From positions 1 through 64,000 of the forward strand of contig CALJLN010000023.1 in the NCBI GenBank assembly GCA_937982565.1: DNA of 64,000 nt. Direction: 5' to 3'. Origin of the DNA: UBA2421 sp002343075. Its GTDB lineage: Bacteria; Planctomycetota; Phycisphaerae; Tepidisphaerales; Tepidisphaeraceae. The translations under genes and the position numbers were made by a program. This document shows, in pieces, positions 42,553 through 50,570 of the stretch (position 1 is the stretch's first letter; each line of letters opens with the position of its first letter). Below the pieces are notes generated by a model, which was not told where the DNA came from, ran no database searches, and saw nothing but the letters and a program-made list of their open reading frames with translations.

Positions 42553-43887
42553 TCATCCGGGCCGAACCAGCCGGCCTGCGGGTGGGCCGATAATGTCGTT
42601 GTCTTGAAAGACCGTTCTTCCACGCAAAATCATCTGCCGGACCTTGCCGCGAAAGCGCAGCCCGACAAACGGGCTTAGCTTGTGACGATCGAGCAGCATT
42701 TCCCGGGTCAGGGTGAAACTCTCACCCAGATTCACCAATGCAACATCGGCATCAAATCCAAGTTCGAGCACACCCTTGCGCAGAAGCCCAAAACGGCGTG
42801 CCGGGTTACTCGAAGTCACGCGGGCGATCAGCGGCGGCGGGATGAGATGAGCCTGTGTCGTCAGCGCGGCGCGGGTCGATTGAACGCCAGCCACACCACC
42901 CCAGACATCAAAGAAATTGCTCGAACTCTTCATCGATAAAGGTGCCGGCGAGTGGTCGGACGCCACAATATCGATCCGCCCCTGCGAAAGATGGTCCCAG
43001 AGCGCCTTCTGATCTTCCGGCGAGCGCAGCGGCGGAGCACACTTTGCCAACGCGCCAAGATTTACCGCATCATCGGCCGACAGCACAAGATAATGCGCAC
43101 ACGTTTCGCATGTGACATCGACCCCTTCCTCGCGTGCCCGAGCCACCAACTCCACGCCGCGACTCGTGCTCACATGTACAATGTGCAGCGGACACTGCGT
43201 CTCCCGCGCGATCGCAATCGCGCGACCAATTGCTTCATTTTCTGCAACCTGCGGTCGTGATCGCAAATACTCCCGAACACCCGCGAGATTCTGCCGCCGG
43301 GCCATCTCTCGCAGGCCTGCGGTGATCTCGTGATTCTCGGCATGCACGGCGACGATCAGCCCGAGTTGGCGTGCCAGCAACATGCCCTGAAAGAGCGCCC
43401 AGTCATCGGCACGCGCGAAATCGTCAATGCCGCTAGCACACATGAACGCCTTAAAGCCAACCACACCTCGGGCTGCGAGTTCTTCCAGGCGGTCCAGATT
43501 TCCTGGGGTGAGGCCGCCCCAGATGCCAAAATCAGCATATGACTTACCTAGGGCGGCACTGCTCTTTGCGTCAAAGCTCGGCCCGTCGAGGGTAGGGGGC
43601 GAACTGTTCAAAGGCATATCAAAAAATGTCCCGCCGCCCCCGGCCAGCAACGCGGCAGAGCCGGTATCAAAGCCTTCCCAATCGGCTCTGCCCGGGTCGT
43701 TGAAGTGAACATGAGGATCGACCCCCGCCGGGAACACATGCAGCCCCGCAGCGTCGATTTCCAGCTTGCCCTTGCCAGAAATGCCAGGCGCGATTTCAAC
43801 GATCGACTCTCCATCGATGGCAACATCGGCCACGGCTTCGCTTTGCCGCACGACTGTACCGTTGCGAATCACCAGGTCGTAGATCAA
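42553..43887 (-). CDS. allB: Allantoinase
   Basis: A 444-residue amidohydrolase that opens the ring of allantoin to allantoate. Metal ligands are visible in GVDPHVHFNDPG, in the carboxylated lysine of GFKAFMC, in the histidines of VAVHAENHE and IVHVSTSRG, and in the aspartate of IDIVASDHSPAP. The length and the KAFMC/FNDPG motifs favour allantoinase over dihydropyrimidinase, and the cluster settles it. It starts three bases after the HIU hydrolase stop. Confidence 0.95.
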   Translation of the reverse strand: MIYDLVIRNGTVVRQSEAVADVAIDGESIVEIAPGISGKGKLEIDAAGLHVFPAGVDPHVHFNDPGRADWEGFDTGSAALLAGGGGTFFDMPLNSSPPTLDGPSFDAKSSAALGKSYADFGIWGGLTPGNLDRLEELAARGVVGFKAFMCASGIDDFARADDWALFQGMLLARQLGLIVAVHAENHEITAGLREMARRQNLAGVREYLRSRPQVAENEAIGRAIAIARETQCPLHIVHVSTSRGVELVARAREEGVDVTCETCAHYLVLSADDAVNLGALAKCAPPLRSPEDQKALWDHLSQGRIDIVASDHSPAPLSMKSSSNFFDVWGGVAGVQSTRAALTTQAHLIPPPLIARVTSSNPARRFGLLRKGVLELGFDADVALVNLGESFTLTREMLLDRHKLSPFVGLRFRGKVRQMILRGRTVFQDNDIIGPPAGRLVRPG

Positions 43888-43890
43888 GGC

Positions 43891-44244
43891 TCAACTCCCC
43901 CGGTAAGTCGAATAACTCCAGGGAGACACCAGCAGCGGCACGTGGTAGTGCGCCTTCGCATCCGCCACCGAAAACACAATCGGCACGCGGTTGAGAAACT
44001 TTCGGGCGTCGGGCGACCGGCGTTTTGCGAAATAGTCGCCCACATAAAACAAGAGGACGTAATCCCCCCGGCGGACCGACTTACCTTCCAGCAGAGGGTC
44101 GGGCAGGCGGCCATCTGCATTGGTGCGCGCCGATTTGATCAACGTCAACTTTGCACCCTCCGCCCGAAACAGTTCCAGTTTCATTCCCGCAGCCGGCCTC
44201 CCGGCGGCGGTGTCCAGCACATGCGTCGTCAGCTTTGCAGGCAT
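43891..44244 (-). CDS. uraH: 5-Hydroxyisourate hydrolase (transthyretin-like)
   Basis: A 117-residue enzyme that converts the unstable uricase product 5-hydroxyisourate to OHCU. Signatures are LTTHVLDTAAGRPAAGMKLEL at the start, HYHVPLLVSPWSYSTYRGS at the end, with the catalytic His, Arg and the C-terminal YRGS. It lies between uricase (45-bp gap) and allantoinase (3-bp gap). Confidence 0.97.
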   Translation of the reverse strand: MPAKLTTHVLDTAAGRPAAGMKLELFRAEGAKLTLIKSARTNADGRLPDPLLEGKSVRRGDYVLLFYVGDYFAKRRSPDARKFLNRVPIVFSVADAKAHYHVPLLVSPWSYSTYRGS

Positions 44245-44289
44245 AATGATTCCGATCCCATCGCATAAACCGCGTCGACCGCCGGCGCT

Positions 44290-45141
44290 TCAACTTCGGC
44301 GCACGGTGCCGGTGATCATCCCAAAAGGCTCGGTCGTCGGCACGAAAACCTCGTTTGCATTCTTCAATCCTAACGGTTCAAGGTTAAAGGCGATCCGGTG
44401 CTGATTCGGCAGTTGGAGTTCGATCTCGCTGATCGAAGCTGTCGCGGACAGCGCCGCCTCGCCCATTGCGTACAGAGTCTGCTGAACCGCCAGCGACTTG
44501 TGCGAACTGAAAGTCTCGAGTATCGCCGTCCGAATCCGATCATAGACTTGCGACCACTCCTGATGATGCCCTGCATACTTCCAGGTCGCCCGAATCGTGG
44601 TAGCAAAGATTCGATCGGTGGTATCAACCAGCGTCGTGAACGGGTCGCGAATGAAATCGACGAATCCCGAATCAGTCGTTTTGAGCACGACAAGATCCTC
44701 AATACCCCCGCGCACTTCGATCGCGTTGCGACTTCGCGTGACAATGCAAATACGCTTCTCATCACCGCCGGAGGAAAATGCCCATGCGTGCGGCTTGCCG
44801 TTTGATTCAATTCGCTGCCACCTGCTCTCTCGCAGCGTGACTGTCGCCGAAGTGCAATGCGGGATCTGCTTGTGGTTCATGAAGTGGTCGCACAGATGCA
44901 GCGCAAAGGCCTCCACACTCTCGAGCGGATGGGACGATGCGAGTGCATACACTGTGTTCTTAATCGTATCTGTCGGCAACACGCCACTGTTATCGCCGGT
45001 GAGGTAACACGCATCGAACTGTCCGGCAAGCAGAATGTCGGCCGAAATTTCCTTGAGTTCATGACGATCAGGAAGCCGGGTCACCTTGGTGAGGCGCACC
45101 TGCGATTTTCCATACGCGTTTTCAGAAAGCTGTACGTTCAT
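44290..45141 (-). CDS. Uricase (urate oxidase)
   Basis: A 283-residue cofactor-free oxidase turning urate and O2 into 5-hydroxyisourate. The first T-fold includes YGKSQVRLTKVTRLPDRHELKEI and LPTDTIKNTVYALA; the second includes GFVDFIRDPFTTLVDTTDRIFATTIRATW and FNLEPLGLKNANEVFVPTTEPFGMI. Catalytic Lys, Thr (PTDTIKN) and His (HHQEWSQVYDR) positions are present. Its ATG overlaps the stop of the upstream AllC-UraD fusion (TAATG), so translation is probably coupled. Confidence 0.96.
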   Translation of the reverse strand: MNVQLSENAYGKSQVRLTKVTRLPDRHELKEISADILLAGQFDACYLTGDNSGVLPTDTIKNTVYALASSHPLESVEAFALHLCDHFMNHKQIPHCTSATVTLRESRWQRIESNGKPHAWAFSSGGDEKRICIVTRSRNAIEVRGGIEDLVVLKTTDSGFVDFIRDPFTTLVDTTDRIFATTIRATWKYAGHHQEWSQVYDRIRTAILETFSSHKSLAVQQTLYAMGEAALSATASISEIELQLPNQHRIAFNLEPLGLKNANEVFVPTTEPFGMITGTVRRS

Positions 45142-46895
45142 TAGTCTTCCTCGATCAAATCGACCAGCCGAAGGTAAGCGATCTTCTGAATCTCATGGAG
45201 TGCCGCCTCGACTTCCTGCTCTGCTGAATGGCTAAGTCGGACCGGAAATGCAGCGAGAATCGCGGCCTTCTTGTTCTCCCGGGCACAAATCACAAACGGG
45301 AATCCAAATTTTTCACGATATTCGGCATTAAACCGCGCAAACGCGGCAACCTCCGCCGGCGCAAGTTCCATCAGCCCCGCCGCCGACTGTTCGCGGGTGC
45401 TTTCGGGGGTTAGCTTGCCTTGTTGTGCGAGCTTTCCGACAAGATCGGGATGTGCGTTGATGAGTTCGAGCTTCGCTTGCCGATCGGAGACAATCACTGC
45501 ATCGCACATGCACTCATGCAGATGTTGAACGCTGGAGAATGGCCGGCGTGACCAAGCGCGTTCGGCGATCCACGGCGAGTGCTCCCATGCGCCACCGACC
45601 AAGCCGACAAACTCCTGAAGATCGGCGCGATTTAGCTGTGTGAGTCGGATCGCTTTCACTGCCAGCGGTTGCTGAACAACCTCGCACACGATTCGCGCCG
45701 CCGTCGCGATGTCCTCCACTCGGCTGAACTCGGCGGGGTTATGGCTGATTCCATCCTTGCTGGCCACGAAGAGCATTGCCGCCGGGACACAGAACGAGAG
45801 AATCGCAGCGTCATGCAATGCCCCGCTCGTGGTTTGGCCCATTGTGTCGACACCCGCCCGCCGGGCGCCGTTCCGGATCGCCTGAATCACCGCGGGATGC
45901 ATTGGCCTTGCGGGTAGAGATTCTGTTTCGGTAATCTCGTGCGCGAGCCTTCGTTCGTCGCAAATGCCTGCGATTATCCCACGCAAGACGCCGTCACATT
46001 GGTTGATCATCGCATCGGTGCTGCTGCGCAGATCGATGGAAAATGAGACTTTTCCGGGAATGACGTTAATGGCATTGGGTTCGACGGTCATTCGGCCCAC
46101 GGTCAGCACGGTGCCGGGTTGCTCCTCGGCCATCGCCTTCGCACACGCCTCCATGCTCGCCATCACCCCCGCGGCGGCGGCGAGGGCATCCTTTCGGTAA
46201 CTCATCGGCGTACTGCCAGCATGATTCGCCTGCCCGGCGATCGTCACGATGTACTGCCGGCGACCGTTGATAGCCGTCACCACCGCAACGGGAACCGACT
46301 GCTCCCACATCGCCGGGCCTTGCTCTGCGTGAACTTCGATGAAGCCGCAGTAATGATCAGGATTGATGCGATCGGACTCGATTCGACTGGCGTCCACACC
46401 ATATGGCGCGCCGGCCTCGAGATAGTCTTGGCCGTGCCGATTGCGAAGTGCACACAGGGCCTCTTCAACCAAAGTACCGCACCACGCCCTGCTGCCCAGC
46501 ATGCCGAGGTTGAAGGTCGTCCCCTCTTCTTCCGCAAAGATGATCAGCTCCAGCGGAAGCGTGGTCCCCGCATCACTCGCGGCGCGAAGCAACTCCAGCG
46601 GCACGACGATGCCGGCAACGCCGTCAAACTTTCCCCCGTTGGGGACCGAATCGATATGAGAACCCGAAAGCCACGCCCTGCTATCCCAGGAAATCGCTTT
46701 CTGGCGAATGTGAACATTTCCCGCGGCATCAATGCGGTGCTTGCAGCCGGCGCGGGCTGCCTGCTCCACAACGTAATCGCGCGCCGCGGCCCACTGCGCA
46801 GTGAAGGTAGGGCGACTGTGGCCGGCACCGGGCGTTTCGGTCATCGCAGCGATGACCTCGATGTCTTGCGAAATTCGTTCGGAGCTGATTTGCAT
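45141..46895 (-). CDS. Allantoate amidohydrolase fused to OHCU decarboxylase
   Basis: A 584-residue two-domain protein. Residues about 1-410 are an M20-family allantoate amidohydrolase: WLSGSHIDSVPNGGKFDGVAG (metal-site His and Asp), FAEEEGTTFNLGMLGSRAW, FIEVHAEQGPAMW, SGALHDAAILSF. Residues about 425-580 are OHCU decarboxylase (UraD): LINAHPDLVGKLAQ with the catalytic His, and FGFPFVICARENKKAAILAAF. One chain thus acts before and after allantoinase. The start MQISSERISQ (46895) follows a hairpin repeat; the frame upstream is open but lacks a better start. Confidence 0.93.
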   Translation of the reverse strand: MQISSERISQDIEVIAAMTETPGAGHSRPTFTAQWAAARDYVVEQAARAGCKHRIDAAGNVHIRQKAISWDSRAWLSGSHIDSVPNGGKFDGVAGIVVPLELLRAASDAGTTLPLELIIFAEEEGTTFNLGMLGSRAWCGTLVEEALCALRNRHGQDYLEAGAPYGVDASRIESDRINPDHYCGFIEVHAEQGPAMWEQSVPVAVVTAINGRRQYIVTIAGQANHAGSTPMSYRKDALAAAAGVMASMEACAKAMAEEQPGTVLTVGRMTVEPNAINVIPGKVSFSIDLRSSTDAMINQCDGVLRGIIAGICDERRLAHEITETESLPARPMHPAVIQAIRNGARRAGVDTMGQTTSGALHDAAILSFCVPAAMLFVASKDGISHNPAEFSRVEDIATAARIVCEVVQQPLAVKAIRLTQLNRADLQEFVGLVGGAWEHSPWIAERAWSRRPFSSVQHLHECMCDAVIVSDRQAKLELINAHPDLVGKLAQQGKLTPESTREQSAAGLMELAPAEVAAFARFNAEYREKFGFPFVICARENKKAAILAAFPVRLSHSAEQEVEAALHEIQKIAYLRLVDLIEED

Positions 46896-46901
46896 AACGT
46901 G

Positions 46902-46922
46902 ACACAGGCGTCTCGCCCGTGT
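46902..46922. repeat. REP-like hairpin
   Basis: ACACAGGCG-TCT-CGCCCGTGT: a 9-bp stem with one mismatch and a 3-nt loop, seven bases before the allC-uraD start. Of a type I recall as recurring between genes in planctomycete genomes. Confidence 0.55.
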
Positions 46923-46943
46923 CGGCGATACGCCCACGCTACT

Positions 46944-47912
46944 TCACTTCCCAAACTTCTCTCGCCATTCCCTGCCCGTCTGTTCCATTCTGCTGTTTGC
47001 GCCGGTGCGTCGCATCCGGTGCAACGTGGGCATGCCGAGTGCAAACTCCTGCATCCAATCGCGGGCGAACTCACCTTGTTCGGTTTCGGCGAAGATCTGT
47101 CTGATCGCATCTTCGTTGATGACGCGCGGGCCACGCGTGCGGATGGCAAACTCGCATGTGCGGCTGCAACCTCCACTTACATACGCTTCGATGCCGATTT
47201 CGTCCATCACATCAATCACGCTCCGCAGGCTGCGAATCGCCTTGGCATAGGCAAAGCTCGGCGGATAGCCGTTCTCGACCATCGTATTGAAGCACGCCTT
47301 CATCAGCGCAATCGCCCCGCCGTAGAGGATCTGCTCTTCAAAGTTGTCCCCTTCGGTTTCGTGCTGAAACGACATCTCCACCACGCCCGCGCGCGTGCTG
47401 CCGACGGCCTTGCTGATCGCCAGCGCGATCTTGAGCGCATCGCCGGTTGCGTCATGATCCACCGCCACGCAGCCGTAGATTCCTTCGCCCTTCAAGTATT
47501 TCTCGCGAACGAACTTTCCGGGCGCGTTGGGGACAAACAGCGCGCTGTTCAGATCTTTCGGCACCGCGATTTGCCCATAGAGCACATTGAACCCGTGGCA
47601 AAAAATCACCGTCTGCCCGGCGCGCAAGTGCGGCGCAATGTCCGCCTTCCAGATCGGTGGCTGGGCAGGGTCGGCCAGTTCGATCAACAGAATGTCGGCG
47701 CGTTTCGTCGCGTCAGCGATTGAGTAGGCATCGAAGCCGTCCTCTTTCGCATCCTCCGCACTTCGCCCGGTGCCGATGATGATCTTGAAACCGCTGTCGC
47801 GCGCGTTGGCAGCTTGTGCCTTACCTTGAATGCCGTAACCAATCACGGCGATGACTTTCCCATTCAGGATCGACGCATCAACATCAGCGTCCCGATAGAT
47901 TTTTTCGTTCAT
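46944..47912 (-). CDS. Ketol-acid-reductoisomerase-family protein with altered active site
   Basis: A 322-residue class-I KARI homologue by overall match: IAVIGYGIQGKAQAANARDSG (NADP fold), CHGFNVLYGQ, GYPPSFAYAKAIRSLRSVID, RTRGPRVIN. Key residues differ. PKGPG, which carries the catalytic Lys, is PNAPG here. The two second-subunit metal glutamates of YFECLHELK are Lys and Ser in YAKAIRSLR. The D-x3-E pair of the first metal site (EGDNFEEQ) remains. It therefore should not make dihydroxyisovalerate. Placed between ureidoglycine aminohydrolase and allantoate amidohydrolase, it probably acts as an NAD(P)-dependent enzyme on a ureide such as ureidoglycolate, or on a glyoxylate-derived product (inference). 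Confidence 0.8.
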   Translation of the reverse strand: MNEKIYRDADVDASILNGKVIAVIGYGIQGKAQAANARDSGFKIIIGTGRSAEDAKEDGFDAYSIADATKRADILLIELADPAQPPIWKADIAPHLRAGQTVIFCHGFNVLYGQIAVPKDLNSALFVPNAPGKFVREKYLKGEGIYGCVAVDHDATGDALKIALAISKAVGSTRAGVVEMSFQHETEGDNFEEQILYGGAIALMKACFNTMVENGYPPSFAYAKAIRSLRSVIDVMDEIGIEAYVSGGCSRTCEFAIRTRGPRVINEDAIRQIFAETEQGEFARDWMQEFALGMPTLHRMRRTGANSRMEQTGREWREKFGK

Positions 47913-47979
47913 AGTGCGCAGTGGGCAAGCGGTGGCGGGTAGGTCGCAATCGCACTTCTGCCGACTGCCCTCTGCCAAC

Positions 47980-48735
47980 TTAAAGCCCAATCTCCCGGTT
48001 TACGTCCTTATAGTAGATATACTTCGCGGGCTGCTCGCCGGTTGCATAAAAGCTCTGCGGGCAAAACGGACCCATCCAGATGAAATCGTCTTTCTGCACT
48101 TCCATCCACTCATCGCCCAACTGATAGACACCCTTGCCCTGCAGAAACAGCAGGCCGTGCTCCATGACGTGCGTTTCGACAATCGGCAGGCCAAAGCCGG
48201 GGGTGAACGTGAAAATGTTCATCGCCATGTCGAACTGAAGATCGTCGGGCACGAGGGTTTGCAGCTTGATCTTGTCAGTCTCCGCCCAGGGTTCCGCAAC
48301 GACCTCATGCTCATTGCCGTGAAGGGCACTGAACAGCGGAATACCGGGTGAGGGCTGATATCGCTTCTGAAAGATCATCAGACGCATAGGCTCGCTTGCA
48401 CAAAACTCGTTGGCAACCCGCGGCGGAGTAAGCGAAAAGCTCCCAGCCACGATCTGCCGCTTGGCGCGCGTCCCTTCGCGATGTTCGCCTTTGCCGCTCA
48501 CGACATAGCAAAAGGTCTCAATCCGTTCGTCGGCAGGAAACTGCCCACGCCCCCCCGCGGGGAGATCGATGAGGAATTGAGCGAAGTTCGCCCCCAAAGC
48601 CGGCGATGCCAATACGCGCACTTCGGCATCGGGCCACGTTGGCAACTTTGAAAATGGATATCCCTCCAGCGGCATAAGTGCGTATCGCTGGGAAACCCGC
48701 GCGCGGGAATGGACTAATGCTGTGTGGGGGCGCAT
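47980..48735 (-). CDS. allE: (S)-Ureidoglycine aminohydrolase
   Basis: A 251-residue bicupin that releases ammonia from ureidoglycine, the allantoate amidohydrolase product, to give ureidoglycolate. Both cupin halves are visible: FQ..PADERIETFCYVVSGKGEHREG in the first and FGLPIVETHVMEHGLLFLQGKGVYQLGDEWMEVQKDDFIWMGPFCPQSFYA in the second, which holds the Mn-binding Glu/His residues. It is followed by the KARI-like gene after 67 bp. Confidence 0.93.
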   Translation of the reverse strand: MRPHTALVHSRARVSQRYALMPLEGYPFSKLPTWPDAEVRVLASPALGANFAQFLIDLPAGGRGQFPADERIETFCYVVSGKGEHREGTRAKRQIVAGSFSLTPPRVANEFCASEPMRLMIFQKRYQPSPGIPLFSALHGNEHEVVAEPWAETDKIKLQTLVPDDLQFDMAMNIFTFTPGFGLPIVETHVMEHGLLFLQGKGVYQLGDEWMEVQKDDFIWMGPFCPQSFYATGEQPAKYIYYKDVNREIGL

Positions 48736-48773
48736 AAATTTATCGAGTCTGCCTACATTTACTCGAAGTTAGC

Positions 48774-50519
48774 TCACGGAAACAGGTCAATGATCTGAAA
48801 ACGCTCAACATCGACCAGCCCTCGGTCGGTGAGTTTAAGCGAGGGGATGACTTCGAGCGCCATAAAGCTCATCGCCATCATCGGGTCGGCCAGGGTCGAG
48901 CCAAGCCCGCGGGCGGCGGCGATGCAGCCGGCATATTGGTCGCGCACCTCCTCGATCGGCGCCTCGCTCATCAGACCAGCAACGGGCAGCGCGAGGGTAG
49001 CCACCACATTTCCACCGACCGCCACGGCCAAACCCCCGCCCGTTGCCGTCGCGGCGCGCGCCGCGGTCATCATGGATTCGTCGTCGGCCCCGATCACGAC
49101 GAGGTTATGATGGTCATGCGCCACCGTCCCGGCAATCGCACCGCGCTGCAGTCCAAAGCCCTTGATGAACCCCAAGCCCACATTACCGGTGCCACGGTGC
49201 CTCTCGATCACCGCCATCTTCAACACATCCTGAGTTAAGTCGGCGACGACCGCGCCATCTCGCACCGGCAGAACGCAAACGAGGGGAAGCGTGACGAGCT
49301 GATCTGGAACCGCGCCGATCACACGCACGCGCTCCGATTTTGCCGCGATGCGCAAGTCAACCGCATCCCAGTGAATGCTGCACGCCGCAATGTGGCCCGC
49401 ACCATCGGCGCTCGCCGCCGCCGCCCGCCGCCCCGCGGGGAGGTTCATGGTATCGGGAAGCAGGCGGCAGTCGCGTGCTACGAGACGGCCCGAAGAAAAC
49501 ACCATCCTGGCCACGGGGTTGGACAGCTCATCAAACACCATCAGATCAGCGAAACGACCCGGCGAAATCGCACCGCGGTCGTGCAGGCAGAACCACTCGC
49601 TCGGGTTGAGCGTGACCATTCGAAAAGCCTCAACCGGATCGACTCCGGCGGCAATGATCTGGCGAAGCGCGTAATCAATACCTCCACCAGAGAGCAGATC
49701 GGCGGGCTGGCGGTCGTCGGTGCAGAGGCAAATCCTTCGACTATTGCGAGAGTTAATCAGCGGTAACAGTGCGGCGAGGTTTCGAGCGTTGCTCGCCTCG
49801 CGTATCAGCACATACAGGCCCCGGGCGAGTTTTTCCCGTGCTTCTTCAACGGTGACGCATTCGTGATCGCTGCCGACCCCCGCTGCCACATAGGCATTGA
49901 GGGCGGCCCCGCGCACGCCGGGCGCGTGGCCATCGATCGGGCGTCCCCGGAATGCGGCGATTCGCGCGAGCATCTCGGCATCACCATTGATGACTCCCGG
50001 GAAATTCATGACCTCTGCCAGACCGTGCGCAGCTTGCGTGGCGCGAAGTTGCGCCAGATCGGCAGCGCCCAGACTCGCGCCGCCGGTGGCCATGTGCGTC
50101 GCCGGGACACAACTTGGGGCGTTTACAATGACATTGAGGGGCAGGCCACGGCTCAACTCGATCATCAGTTCGATGCCCGCGGCGCCGGCGACGTTGGCTA
50201 TCTCGTGTGGATCGGTCACCACCGTCGTCACCCCACGGGGAACAACCGCCTTTGCGAACTCCGGCGGGGTACACAGCGAGCTTTCGATGTGTACATGGGC
50301 ATCTATCAGCCCGGGCGCAACAAATGCGCCATTGAGATCGATCGTCTCATTTGCGCGATACCCCGGCCCGATTCCGGCGATACGGCCATTAGCAATCGCA
50401 ATATCAGCCAGCTCAATCTCGCCCGAAAATACATTAACGATGCGCCCGCCCCGCAAGAGCAGGTCGGCGGGCGCTTGCTGACGGGCGACGGCGAGTAGTT
50501 CGGAGTGCTTTGCGTTCAT
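48774..50519 (-). CDS. ade: Adenine deaminase
   Basis: A 581-residue amidohydrolase converting adenine to hypoxanthine. Signatures: FVAPGLIDAHVHIESSLCTPPEFA (HxH), VTTVVTDPHEIANVAG, RRICLCTDDRQPADLLSGG, and the C-terminal domain with VAHDHHNLVVIGADDESMMTAA. Full family length. The start at 50519 (MNAKHSELLAVARQQAPAD) lines up with known enzymes; an in-frame ATG at 50543 adds eight residues. It heads the purine run. Confidence 0.95.
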   Translation of the reverse strand: MNAKHSELLAVARQQAPADLLLRGGRIVNVFSGEIELADIAIANGRIAGIGPGYRANETIDLNGAFVAPGLIDAHVHIESSLCTPPEFAKAVVPRGVTTVVTDPHEIANVAGAAGIELMIELSRGLPLNVIVNAPSCVPATHMATGGASLGAADLAQLRATQAAHGLAEVMNFPGVINGDAEMLARIAAFRGRPIDGHAPGVRGAALNAYVAAGVGSDHECVTVEEAREKLARGLYVLIREASNARNLAALLPLINSRNSRRICLCTDDRQPADLLSGGGIDYALRQIIAAGVDPVEAFRMVTLNPSEWFCLHDRGAISPGRFADLMVFDELSNPVARMVFSSGRLVARDCRLLPDTMNLPAGRRAAAASADGAGHIAACSIHWDAVDLRIAAKSERVRVIGAVPDQLVTLPLVCVLPVRDGAVVADLTQDVLKMAVIERHRGTGNVGLGFIKGFGLQRGAIAGTVAHDHHNLVVIGADDESMMTAARAATATGGGLAVAVGGNVVATLALPVAGLMSEAPIEEVRDQYAGCIAAARGLGSTLADPMMAMSFMALEVIPSLKLTDRGLVDVERFQIIDLFP

Positions 50520-50570
50520 TCCGGATCGATCAGTAGCGAGCATAGGTTCAGAGGTGCGAACCGCGAAAGC

